A stretch of DNA of 58,261 bases, from contig CAIOCT010000062.1 in the NCBI GenBank assembly GCA_903856725.1, positions 1-58,261 of the forward strand. The letters are read 5' to 3'. The position numbers and the translations under genes are program-made. The stretch's first letter is position 1; every line of letters starts with the position of its first letter. The notes beneath the pieces were generated by a model. It ran no database searches. It had not been told where the DNA came from and was given only the letters and a program-made list of their open reading frames with translations. The DNA comes from an uncultured Verrucomicrobiota bacterium. Its GTDB lineage: Bacteria > Verrucomicrobiota > Verrucomicrobiia > Opitutales > Opitutaceae. Positions 1-7,542 of the stretch are shown one piece after another.

Positions 1-467
1 CGGACCACCTCAATCCACGTGGAGCCTGCGCCAGCCATGACCGTCTTGCCCTGCAAATCCTGCAGTGAGCGAATGGGATGTTCAGCATGAAAAAGAATGC
101 CCTGCGCATCGCGCTGCATTTCCGCCGCGACCATCTTGATCGGCACCCCCCGGGCCACGGCGACGATGACATCATCGCCATTGGTCATACCCAGATCGGC
201 TCGCCCCACAGCGACTGAAGACATCACCTGGGCATTAGGCCCGCCTGGCAAAATTTCTACATCCAGACCCTCCGCCGCGTAATAGCCCTTCGCGAGCGCC
301 TGATAATAACCGCCATGTTCAGGCTGGGGAAACCAGTCAGTCTGGAAGCGCACTTTAACCAACGCCGAGGAAGCCGACGCGGGTGCAACGAGAGTTTTTT
401 GACCGCAACCGCTCGCGGCCATTAACCCAATGCCCGCAAAAATGAGTCTCAGCAGATAAGATGACAT
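1..467 (-). CDS. ABC transporter substrate-binding lipoprotein, NMT1/SsuA/ThiY-like (partial)
   Basis: The reading frame opens at an ATG complementary to 465-467 and runs off the window start, so only about 155 N-terminal residues are present. The N-terminus is a lipoprotein signal with a lipobox ending in MAASGC. It is followed by a stretch typical of NMT1/THI5-like periplasmic binding proteins (RFQTDWFPQPEHGGYYQALA, then AKGYYAAEGLDVEI). This family delivers small nitrogen- or sulfur-containing molecules (pyrimidines, sulfonates, taurine, riboflavin-like compounds) to SsuC/ThiX-type permeases, which matches the permease and ATPase genes immediately upstream on the same strand. The ligand cannot be read from the sequence. 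The gene is missing from simple ORF calls only because its stop lies outside the window. Confidence 0.85.
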   Translation of the reverse strand, partial: MSSYLLRLIFAGIGLMAASGCGQKTLVAPASASSALVKVRFQTDWFPQPEHGGYYQALAKGYYAAEGLDVEILPGGPNAQVMSSVAVGRADLGMTNGDDVIVAVARGVPIKMVAAEMQRDAQGILFHAEHPIRSLQDLQGKTVMAGAGSTWIEVV

Positions 468-569
468 AAATTAAATAAACAGATTTAAGCGCTCGGCTGA
501 GCTAATCAATCTTGGACCGTGTCACGGTAATACAAATCAGCTTAAGCCCCCCATTCTCCAGGAAGCGCC

Positions 570-1364
570 TCAGTGGTCGGCTTGCTCGAAGGAGTCATGC
601 CACTTATGCAGGAAGGCCCAATTGAGCCAAGCCACGGCAGCGACAAAAACGAAGCCGAGCAAACAGCTCGTCAAGGCGGTAGCGAAAAGCGCCGGGATTT
701 TTATCTGCGTGTTGTAACTATACACCAGAAAACCCAGACCGCCCGTTCCGCCCGAGGCGTTACCTACCATGTATTCGCCAAAAATAGCCCCGATCGGCGC
801 GAGAGTCGCGGCTATGCGCAATCCCGCGAGATAGTACGGCAACGCCGCCGGCACGCGCAGCAGCAGGACTTCTTGCCAGCGACGGGCGTTACACATGCGG
901 AAGAGCGCCACGTGATTCATATCCGTCGAGAGCAACCCTTGGGTCATGTTAGCGACAATTGGAAAATAACTAATTAGCCAAGTAATGGTGATAATTCCCG
1001 GCATCCCCGGTCCCGCCCACAGCATGATGATTGGTGTTAGGACGATCACTGGCGTCATCTGCAACACCAGTAACCAAGGATACAAACTAGCGCGGAGTGA
1101 TTTAGATAGCCCCAGCATGAGTGAAGTAAAAAAGCCGAAGATGGCCGCCAATAAAAAGCCCCCCAACGCGCCTAAGGCGGTATGACCAGCCGCCGCCAAC
1201 AAACGGGTGTGTTCATGCACCGCGGCCGCTACGATCTCGACGGGCGTAGGCAAAATCCAACTTTGCAGCCCGCTCACGACTCGCACGCCATACCACAGAC
1301 TGATAAAAATTAGCCCGCTTACTGCCGGGAGAAACCAAGTTAAAACGGGAAAAGACTTTTTCAT
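570..1364 (-). CDS. ABC transporter permease, SsuC/TauC/ThiX-like
   Basis: A 264-residue integral membrane protein with about six predicted hydrophobic segments. A BPD_transp_1 coupling region is visible around residues 165-205 (RVPAALPYYLAGLRIAATLA followed by PIGAIFGEYM), the EAA-like loop that contacts the ATPase. Length and motifs fit the permease of nitrate/sulfonate/taurine/HMP importers. Its ATG overlaps the stop of the ATPase gene by 4 bp (ATGA), so the two are translationally coupled. The substrate-binding lipoprotein follows about 100 bp downstream. Together they form one importer whose substrate is not known. Confidence 0.9.
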   Translation of the reverse strand: MKKSFPVLTWFLPAVSGLIFISLWYGVRVVSGLQSWILPTPVEIVAAAVHEHTRLLAAAGHTALGALGGFLLAAIFGFFTSLMLGLSKSLRASLYPWLLVLQMTPVIVLTPIIMLWAGPGMPGIITITWLISYFPIVANMTQGLLSTDMNHVALFRMCNARRWQEVLLLRVPAALPYYLAGLRIAATLAPIGAIFGEYMVGNASGGTGGLGFLVYSYNTQIKIPALFATALTSCLLGFVFVAAVAWLNWAFLHKWHDSFEQADH

Positions 1365-2137
1365 GACGAAGGGGAAATCTCAACCTCATGCAGCAAGCGC
1401 GTCACTTCATTAACCTTTGCCTGGAACTCAGGCTGACCCCGCAATTCCGGCCGTCGCGGATAAGGAAAATCAATCGCGACCTCCGCATAAAAACGTCCCG
1501 GATTAGCCGCCATGACAACAATGCGGTTAGATAAAAAAACGGCCTCCGTCACAGAATGCGTCACGAACAGAGCCGTAAAAGGTGACAGCGAGCGCACTGC
1601 GAGCAGTTCTTCATTGAGGCGATTACGCGTCATTTCGTCGAGCGCACCAAATGGTTCGTCGAGCAAAAGCAATTGAGGGGTGAGTGTCAGCGCTCGCGCA
1701 ATCGACACCCGCATCTTCATACCGCCAGAAAGTTGCCGTGGATAATAATCCGCCACCTTACCCAGTCCGACTAATTCTAGCATTTTTCGAGCAGTCGTCT
1801 GCCGTTCCACCGCGGGGCGGCCGCGCAAGCGCAGCGGAATTTCCACATTCAACTGCGCGGTGAGCCACGGCAACAAGGTGGCATCCTGAAAAATAAAAGC
1901 CTGCCGATCACGGGCCTCGCGCGGCTTAACTCCCATGACCGTTAATTCACCCGTGCTCCCGGGGCTCAGCCCTGACACCAATTTGAGGATGGTCGATTTG
2001 CCGCAGCCACTGGGCCCAATGAAGGAAATAAAATCATCAGGCGCCACCGTGAGGTTAATCGTATCCAAGACCACCGGCCCCACGCCGTAGCGCTTTTGCA
2101 GCGAGGTAAATTTGACGATGGGCGGAACGGACTCCAT
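1361..2137 (-). CDS. ABC transporter ATP-binding protein, SsuB/TauB/ThiZ-like
   Basis: An ATPase of about 258 residues when started at the ATG at 2137. A longer frame begins with TTG at 2167 but would run into the divergent amidase start, so I prefer 2137. Walker A GPSGCGKST lies near residues 41-49, a Q-loop in FIFQDATLLP, the signature LSGGMKMRVS near 136-145, Walker B LLLLDEPFGALDE near 156-168, and an H-loop in FVTHSVTEA. The order of motifs and short length match the SsuB/TauB group of importer ATPases. It is the first gene of the three-gene importer set, and its start codon is only 12 bp from the divergent amidase start. Confidence 0.92.
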   Translation of the reverse strand: MESVPPIVKFTSLQKRYGVGPVVLDTINLTVAPDDFISFIGPSGCGKSTILKLVSGLSPGSTGELTVMGVKPREARDRQAFIFQDATLLPWLTAQLNVEIPLRLRGRPAVERQTTARKMLELVGLGKVADYYPRQLSGGMKMRVSIARALTLTPQLLLLDEPFGALDEMTRNRLNEELLAVRSLSPFTALFVTHSVTEAVFLSNRIVVMAANPGRFYAEVAIDFPYPRRPELRGQPEFQAKVNEVTRLLHEVEISPSS

Positions 2138-2149
2138 GAATGTCACTGA

Positions 2150-3433
2150 ATGGATACAATCGCCCAAAAAATGCCAGCCACTTTGCCGTGGACGGCTTGG
2201 TCAGCTTTGGCGCCGGCCGCAGCCGCACGCGCCATCCAGACTCGCGTGGCGGCCTTAGCGCCGGCCTTGCGCTCCGCGGCGCTGACGTGGTTACGACCGG
2301 AACGCGAATTAGCCTTAGACTTAGCGGCGCGGCGCGCGACCGACCCGCTGTGCGGAATTCCTTATTTCTTAAAAGATCTTTTCGATTTGGGCGGCATTCC
2401 GACCCGCGCCGGTTCCACTTTTCTCGATCAAGTACGCGGCACTCCAACCGCAGATAGCGCCATTGTGACAAGGTTGCGTGCACTCGGCGCCAGCTGTGCG
2501 GGCAAGACCCAGCTAGTGGAATTCGCCTCCGGGCTTACGGGAGAAAATCCCCACTTTGGTGACTGTCCCCACCCCCTGTTCTCAGATCGTTTAAGCGGAG
2601 GCTCCAGCAGCGGGTCAGCCGCCTTGGTGGCAGCCGGAGTCGTCCCCCTTGCGCTTGGCACCGATACGGGCGGATCGATCCGTGTGCCTGCCGCGTGGTG
2701 CGGACTCTACGGCTTTCGACTAACACCGGCGCAGGAATGGATTAGCGATGCCTTTCCCCTAGCGCCGACAATGGACACCGCGGGTTGGTTCACGGGAACA
2801 GCCGAAGGGATGTTAGCCACTTGGCAGGCCTTAGTTGGTCCCGCGAGCCAGCTGGCGAATTTTCGCGGTTGTTACCTTCCCCTGTCAGCGTTGCTCCCAA
2901 CGGCGGATCTAGTCACGGACCAGGCTTGCACCGCAGCGGCTGAAAAAATCTGCCCGCTGGCCGATGCTGCCACCCAAGCTGAATTGCTCGCCGCCTGGCG
3001 CGATGCGGTGGACGCCTATATCACGATTGGCATGAGCGAGGCCTACCACGTTCACCGCGACTGGCTAGCGCCGTATCGGGAGCACTACGATCCCCTCATC
3101 TGGCAGCGCTTCAGTGCGGCTGCGAATTATCCGGCCGCGCAGATTCAAGCGGCCCACGCCACCTTGGCTAGAATGCGCCAAGCTTTTGCGAAATATTTCT
3201 TGAATCACGATTTCCTGATTTTACCCGCGGTGCCGTGCGCAGCGCCGCACAAAGCAGACTGCACGCCGGAGTTGCGGCGTAATATTCTCACGCTTACGGC
3301 ACCCGCTAGCCTAGGTGGACTGCCAGTGTTGAGCCTCCCAGTGCCATTGCCGTTCGGCCTGACCGCCGGTTTGCAAATTATTTTACCCCACGCCAAAAGC
3401 CCGGTAGTGCCGTGGTTATTAAAGCCTGAGTAA
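2150..3433 (+). CDS. Amidase signature family hydrolase
   Basis: A 427-residue amidase-signature enzyme. The Ser-cisSer-Lys triad is visible: Lys75 in PYFLKDLF, the GGSSSGSA block at 150-157 (cis-Ser near S152) and the nucleophile Ser176 in DTGGSIR. The 24-residue spacing between the two serines is what the family shows. No signal peptide is seen, so it should act in the cytoplasm on a C-N amide substrate. It lies head-to-head with the importer ATPase and tail-to-tail with the amidohydrolase, overlapping the latter by 15 bp, so it may process the imported compound. It is too short for a GatA subunit and no gatB/gatC is nearby. A second ATG at 2171 is a possible start. Confidence 0.88.
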   Translation: MDTIAQKMPATLPWTAWSALAPAAAARAIQTRVAALAPALRSAALTWLRPERELALDLAARRATDPLCGIPYFLKDLFDLGGIPTRAGSTFLDQVRGTPTADSAIVTRLRALGASCAGKTQLVEFASGLTGENPHFGDCPHPLFSDRLSGGSSSGSAALVAAGVVPLALGTDTGGSIRVPAAWCGLYGFRLTPAQEWISDAFPLAPTMDTAGWFTGTAEGMLATWQALVGPASQLANFRGCYLPLSALLPTADLVTDQACTAAAEKICPLADAATQAELLAAWRDAVDAYITIGMSEAYHVHRDWLAPYREHYDPLIWQRFSAAANYPAAQIQAAHATLARMRQAFAKYFLNHDFLILPAVPCAAPHKADCTPELRRNILTLTAPASLGGLPVLSLPVPLPFGLTAGLQIILPHAKSPVVPWLLKPE

Positions 3434-4273
3434 ATGCGCAGCATTTTCACCGAGCGTAGCCGCGGAAGCTCCAGCTTTTTTTCCTTCATCTAGTAAACGA
3501 CTAACAGTGGGCGCAGCTTCTTGCTGCGGATAAAGAATGAGAGGATAATCGGTGCCAAAGAGTACGCGATTGCTAAGCGCTCGCGGCCAGACGTCTGCTC
3601 CGTAAAGCAAAGGAGAGGCCGCGGTATCGAACCAAACATTAGGCAGCGCCACAGCGTCAGGTGACCACGCCAAGCCGCCCCCCCAATGCGCCAGAATGAA
3701 CTGTGTTGCCGGGAAGTCTCGAGCGAGTGCCAAAAAATCATCAAGCGGGGTCTCGACCCGCCCCGGATAAGGCCGACTCAGAGGGTCCGTCACGTGGAGA
3801 TTAACCGGCAACTGCAACTTGGCGGCGAGCGTGAGAACCTGCTGCCAGTGAGGATCAGTCATCGAAATTTGCTGCGCATGCGGTGATAGTTCACCCAGCC
3901 CGATGAAACCATGATCGGCGGCTCGCTGAATTTCGTCGCGCGCAATTAAGCCAGCAGCCGGTTGCACCGCGGCAAAAGCTGCGAGGCGATCGGGGTGTTG
4001 CCGCACGCATTCGCTATAAAAATCATTCTGACGCACACACGTTGCGTGATTTTCCCAGTACCAACCGAGCAGCACCGCTTGAGTTACGCCAGCAGCATCG
4101 AGATCACGGAGCAGTTGGTCGACGGAAGGAAAAGTCTGCACCGCTTGACCCGATCGACGGCGACGTGTGCAGAGTTGCGCCCACTGCTTCTCCCCAGCGG
4201 TTGCCGCCCAAGCGATGGGATCGCGGTTCACCTCAGGCGGATAGAGATGCACATGGGCGTCAATGATAGCCAC
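3419..4273 (-). CDS. Amidohydrolase family 2 metal-dependent hydrolase
   Basis: A 284-residue TIM-barrel amidohydrolase (amidohydro_2 type), starting with GTG at 4273. The N-terminal metal-binding motif DAHVHL is at residues 5-10, a central histidine motif in QFILAHWGGGL and the C-terminal metal aspartate in VLFGTDYPLI. The family includes decarboxylases and lactone or amide hydrolases, mostly cytoplasmic. It lies upstream of the importer genes on the same strand, with the amidase on the opposite strand between them. The combination of an importer, an amidase and an amidohydrolase suggests a small route for degrading an imported amide or cyclic compound, but the reaction is not identifiable. 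Confidence 0.85.
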   Translation of the reverse strand: MAIIDAHVHLYPPEVNRDPIAWAATAGEKQWAQLCTRRRRSGQAVQTFPSVDQLLRDLDAAGVTQAVLLGWYWENHATCVRQNDFYSECVRQHPDRLAAFAAVQPAAGLIARDEIQRAADHGFIGLGELSPHAQQISMTDPHWQQVLTLAAKLQLPVNLHVTDPLSRPYPGRVETPLDDFLALARDFPATQFILAHWGGGLAWSPDAVALPNVWFDTAASPLLYGADVWPRALSNRVLFGTDYPLILYPQQEAAPTVSRLLDEGKKAGASAATLGENAAHLLRL

Positions 4274-4361
4274 GCAGTACCTTTTAACAGCTGCAGCCAG
4301 CGTGCAAGCCGGGACAAAAAAATAATTTCCGCAGAAAACCCAGAGCCGCCAGGGATCGCCC

Positions 4362-4802
4362 TCAGCTAGCGGTGGACTTAATCTTGGAATTTACGATCAG
4401 CAAGGGAACCGTGGTATTGTGGCGTACTTTATCGATCGTACTGCCATAAACGAGATCGCCGATGAGCTTGTGGCCGTGCGAGGCCAAAGCGATGAGGTCA
4501 CAAGCTGTCTCCGCCGCAATTTTCACAATTTCGGTGGGCGGATTACCCAGCGCGAGAAGCGTTTCAACGCGCAGCCCCATCGCGCGAAGTTCAGCCGCGC
4601 GCCCATGCAAGTAAGCGCTGTCCGCTTTCATTTCCGCTGACTCCGTAAGTTTCAGCTGCTCAAAATTTCTGGCAGCCCAGCCATCGGCAACATGGAGGAG
4701 CAATAATTCCGCACCTACTTGACGAGCCAATTGACCGACGTGCGGCAAGAGGCGCTCATCGGCTTCCCCATTTTCGAGCGCCACAAGAATTTTAGTGTAC
4801 AT
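4362..4802 (-). CDS. Universal stress protein, UspA family
   Basis: A 146-residue single-domain Usp. It starts MYTKILVALENGE, carries the typical ALASHGH motif, and ends with the ATP-binding pattern G-x2-G-x9-G-S/T-type residues (GHKLIGDLVYGSTIDKV), followed by the last strand VPLLIVNS. This suggests the ATP-binding subclass. It follows mntH by 8 bp on the same strand and is probably co-transcribed with it, which would place a stress protein under manganese control. Its specific partner is unknown. Confidence 0.92.
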   Translation of the reverse strand: MYTKILVALENGEADERLLPHVGQLARQVGAELLLLHVADGWAARNFEQLKLTESAEMKADSAYLHGRAAELRAMGLRVETLLALGNPPTEIVKIAAETACDLIALASHGHKLIGDLVYGSTIDKVRHNTTVPLLIVNSKIKSTAS

Positions 4803-4810
4803 GGACGAAT

Positions 4811-6166
4811 TTACTTACCGCCACTGAGACCAGTGAAATCAAGCAGCAGCTTAATATTTAGTCCGATAATTACCAGTGTTATGGTCCAGCCGAGCAATTT
4901 AATCCAAGTGGGATTGACGAATTCCCCCATCTTAGTGCGGTCGCTGGTAAAACGCAGGAGGGGCCAGCAAGCGAAGCCGAGTTGAAGACTCAGGCAGACC
5001 TGACTAGCCACGAGCAGATCGGTCGATTTACTTTCGCCATAAAGCCCGATGACCACCATCGCCGGAACAATCGCGATGGCTCGAGTGATCAGACGACGCA
5101 GCCAAGGTCGCAAGCGCAGGTTCAGAAAACCCTCCATGACGATTTGACCCGCGAGCGTGCCCGTCAGGGTCGAATTTTGTCCGGAAGCCAACAAAGCCAC
5201 CGCAAAAAGAATCCCCGCAAACGTCACGCCCAGCACCCCATCAAGCAAATGATAAGCGGTCTGGATTTCGGCGACTTCGGTATGGCCGCGCCCATGAAAA
5301 GCGGCCGCCGCCAGCACCAAAATGGCTCCATTGATAAAAAGAGCGAACATCAGCGCGAACGTGGAATCGATGGTCGCAAATTTAATGGCCTCCCGCTTTC
5401 CCCCAGCGGTCTGCTCATATTTTCTCGTCTGCACGATCGAGGAATGCAGGTAGAGATTATGCGGCATAACCGTCGCACCTAAAATCCCAATGGCGACATA
5501 GAGCATAGCGGGATTACGCAAAATCTCTAGATTCGGCTTAAGTCCCGTCACGACGCCCGCGAGATCCGGCCGCGCCAAAAACAGTTCGACCGCAAAGCAG
5601 GAACCAATGGTCAAGATGAGAGTGATGACCACCGCCTCCAAGTAGCGAAAACCCTTGTTCTGCAATAACAGGAGGAGCAGCACATCCGCCACCGTGATGA
5701 GACAGCCCCAAATGAGCGGGATGCCAAACAGTAACTGCAAGGCAATGGCCGAGCCGATGACTTCGGCGAGATCACAGGCGGCGATCGCCAGTTCGCACAA
5801 AATCCAGAGAAACCAGACCACCGGCCGAGGATAATGATCGCGACAAGCCTGCGCCAAGTCGCGCCCGGTGGCGATCCCCAGCTTCACGCACAAATGCTGC
5901 AGCAAAATCGCCATCAAGTTGGAGATCAAAATAACCGACAACAACGTGTACCCAAACTGCGCGCCGCCGGCGAGGTCCGTGGCCCAATTACCGGGATCCA
6001 TGTAGCCAACCGCGACCATGAAACCGGGACCAGAAAAAGCCACGAGCTTGCGCCAAAAACCAGCCCCCGCCGGCACCGTCACACTCCGATGTGATTCAGG
6101 GAGGCTCGGCGCCACCCGCACCCGCCGCCAAGTCGACTCCGGCAAATGAGGTGGTAAATTTTCCAT
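4811..6166 (-). CDS. mntH: Nramp family Mn2+/Fe2+ proton symporter MntH
   Basis: A 451-residue Nramp transporter with about eleven hydrophobic helices. TM1 carries the metal-binding motif MDPGNWATD (Asp57, Asn60) and TM6 carries the second signature [10 protein letters not shown]. Both are essential in known MntH/Nramp proteins for binding divalent manganese or iron. The N-terminus has an extra cytoplasmic stretch of about 40 residues. It is the second gene of an operon: a beta-barrel gene ends 16 bp before it and a uspA gene begins 8 bp after. mntR lies divergently beyond the barrel gene, with a palindromic operator between, so repression by Mn-loaded MntR is likely. Confidence 0.95.
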   Translation of the reverse strand: MENLPPHLPESTWRRVRVAPSLPESHRSVTVPAGAGFWRKLVAFSGPGFMVAVGYMDPGNWATDLAGGAQFGYTLLSVILISNLMAILLQHLCVKLGIATGRDLAQACRDHYPRPVVWFLWILCELAIAACDLAEVIGSAIALQLLFGIPLIWGCLITVADVLLLLLLQNKGFRYLEAVVITLILTIGSCFAVELFLARPDLAGVVTGLKPNLEILRNPAMLYVAIGILGATVMPHNLYLHSSIVQTRKYEQTAGGKREAIKFATIDSTFALMFALFINGAILVLAAAAFHGRGHTEVAEIQTAYHLLDGVLGVTFAGILFAVALLASGQNSTLTGTLAGQIVMEGFLNLRLRPWLRRLITRAIAIVPAMVVIGLYGESKSTDLLVASQVCLSLQLGFACWPLLRFTSDRTKMGEFVNPTWIKLLGWTITLVIIGLNIKLLLDFTGLSGGK

Positions 6167-6182
6167 CGCGAAGCGGCAGTAC

Positions 6183-6944
6183 TCAGAACCCCCAATTTAA
6201 GCGGAGGACATGTTGCCAGTCGGAAGCCCCGTGCGTGAGGCCTCGATAGAGAGCGTAATCCCACGAGGTATTTTTTGACAACGCCAAGGTAACGCCACCA
6301 CCGATAACCCCATCCCACGGTGCTCCCCCAGTCGATTTACCAAATTTAGTTTCAGCATACAACCCAATCGCCTGCGTAACCGCTCGCTGAAGTGCCACCG
6401 AAGTTGACCAGACTGAATCATAGCCGCTATCATCATCATTACGCAGAAAATCAATTTGGCCCATCGCGGTGAGATGAACGCCACCCACGAGCGCCGCTTC
6501 CCACGGGATGATCAGCCCTCCCTCGCGCGCTTGGTTACCGACTCCACCCGTATTCGTCGGCAACTTGATGTAAGGCATGATCGCGATTGACGTGCCTGTG
6601 TCCGCGTCTGCGTAAAATCGCCACTTGGTCCGAAAATAAACATCCCCCAGACCGGAATGCCTTTCGGTTAAACCGCGCGAATCAAATTGTTGGTTTAAGA
6701 AAAGCTCGGCACCCACCTGCACATCCCAATTGGCCGTTAGCCCCGTGGTCAAAAATGTTGTAGCGACTCCCCAAGCCGTGAAGCGATCTGCGCCGTCGCG
6801 ATTTACTTTTAAAGACAGCGCATCCATTTCCATTAAAAAATGACCGGGGGCGACGGTGGCGGGGGTCTCCGTGATTTGCCCGTGGAGCAAACTAACGAGG
6901 GCCAAGGCCAATCCCGCAGCGCAGACTCGTATAAATTTATACAT
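6183..6944 (-). CDS. Outer-membrane beta-barrel channel-like protein upstream of mntH
   Basis: A 253-residue exported protein. The first 22 residues form a signal peptide ([20 protein letters not shown] followed by HGQ). The rest is rich in alternating beta strands and ends in the outer-membrane-type aromatic terminus LRLNWGF. It resembles the 'phenol_MetA_deg'-type outer-membrane family (for example motifs around [13 protein letters not shown] and [11 protein letters not shown]). Its ATG overlaps the palindromic operator, leaving almost no untranslated leader. Being first in an operon with mntH suggests that it carries manganese across the outer membrane, as MnoP does in Bradyrhizobium, although it is not clearly a MnoP homologue. 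That role is inference. Confidence 0.75.
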   Translation of the reverse strand: MYKFIRVCAAGLALALVSLLHGQITETPATVAPGHFLMEMDALSLKVNRDGADRFTAWGVATTFLTTGLTANWDVQVGAELFLNQQFDSRGLTERHSGLGDVYFRTKWRFYADADTGTSIAIMPYIKLPTNTGGVGNQAREGGLIIPWEAALVGGVHLTAMGQIDFLRNDDDSGYDSVWSTSVALQRAVTQAIGLYAETKFGKSTGGAPWDGVIGGGVTLALSKNTSWDYALYRGLTHGASDWQHVLRLNWGF

Positions 6945-6965
6945 AATGTAGCCTTAGCTACATTA
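6944..6965. promoter_or_regulatory. Palindromic operator, probable MntR/DtxR-type site
   Basis: A perfect 9-bp inverted repeat with a 4-bp spacer: left half TAATGTAGC, spacer CTTA, right half GCTACATTA. It lies between the divergent barrel-mntH-uspA operon and mntR, and its left end overlaps the ATG of the barrel gene. The length and symmetry suit a dimeric DtxR/MntR-type regulator. On the minus strand a perfect -35-like TTGACA lies at 6977-6982 with no good -10 box, so binding here would cover the promoter and the start codon. Confidence 0.7.
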
Positions 6966-7004
6966 CAGACTGGACTTGTCAAGCGCGCGTCCCCTACTGA
7001 GCCG

Positions 7005-7448
7005 GTGCCTTTGCCGAAAACCTCTCGCCCGGTCCGCCCCGCCACCCTCCAAGCGGCTAGCTTGCGCCAGACGCGCCGTGAACACGCGACCGAAACCGCC
7101 GAAGATTATGTTGAAGCCATCGCTGATCTCTCCACCGCCATGGGCGAGGCGCGCGTCGTGGACCTAGCCCGCCGACTCGGCGTCACCCATGTTACCGTCA
7201 ATCGCACACTCGTCCGACTCCAACGCGAAGGTTACCTCTCCGCCTTACCCTACCGCGCAATTTTCCTCACGCCCCGTGGTGAGCGCTTAGCTAAAATTTG
7301 TCAGCGCCGTCACGAAGTCGTGGTCGCTTTTTTGCAATCACTCGGCGTTCCTCCGAAAATCGCTGAGCGCGACGCCGAGGGCATTGAGCATCACGTGAGT
7401 CCGCGTACCCTCACGGCGTTCGCGCAACAGTTGGCTCAATCAATCTGA
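7005..7448 (+). CDS. mntR: Manganese-responsive regulator MntR (DtxR family)
   Basis: About 147 residues when started at GTG 7005 (TTG 7011 is an alternative). The same frame is open upstream to 6840 but that part lies antisense to the barrel gene. It aligns by eye with enterobacterial MntR along its whole length: ETAEDYVEAIADL, MGEARVVDLARRLGV (winged helix-turn-helix), FLTPRGERLA, RRHEVVVAFLQSLGV and the metal-binding end RDAEGIEHHVSPRTL. MntR dimers bound to Mn2+ repress uptake genes. The divergent operon with mntH and the palindrome at 6944-6965 support this. It lacks the C-terminal SH3-like domain of DtxR, as the MntR type does. Confidence 0.92.
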   Translation: MPLPKTSRPVRPATLQAASLRQTRREHATETAEDYVEAIADLSTAMGEARVVDLARRLGVTHVTVNRTLVRLQREGYLSALPYRAIFLTPRGERLAKICQRRHEVVVAFLQSLGVPPKIAERDAEGIEHHVSPRTLTAFAQQLAQSI

Positions 7449-7542
7449 GAACCGCTGCGAGCAAATCGCGCCTCCTGTACGCGCGAGCCTCGCCCGCTTC
7501 CGGCTTGTGTCTCACCCCGCACCGCGACATCCCAGCCTTTGC

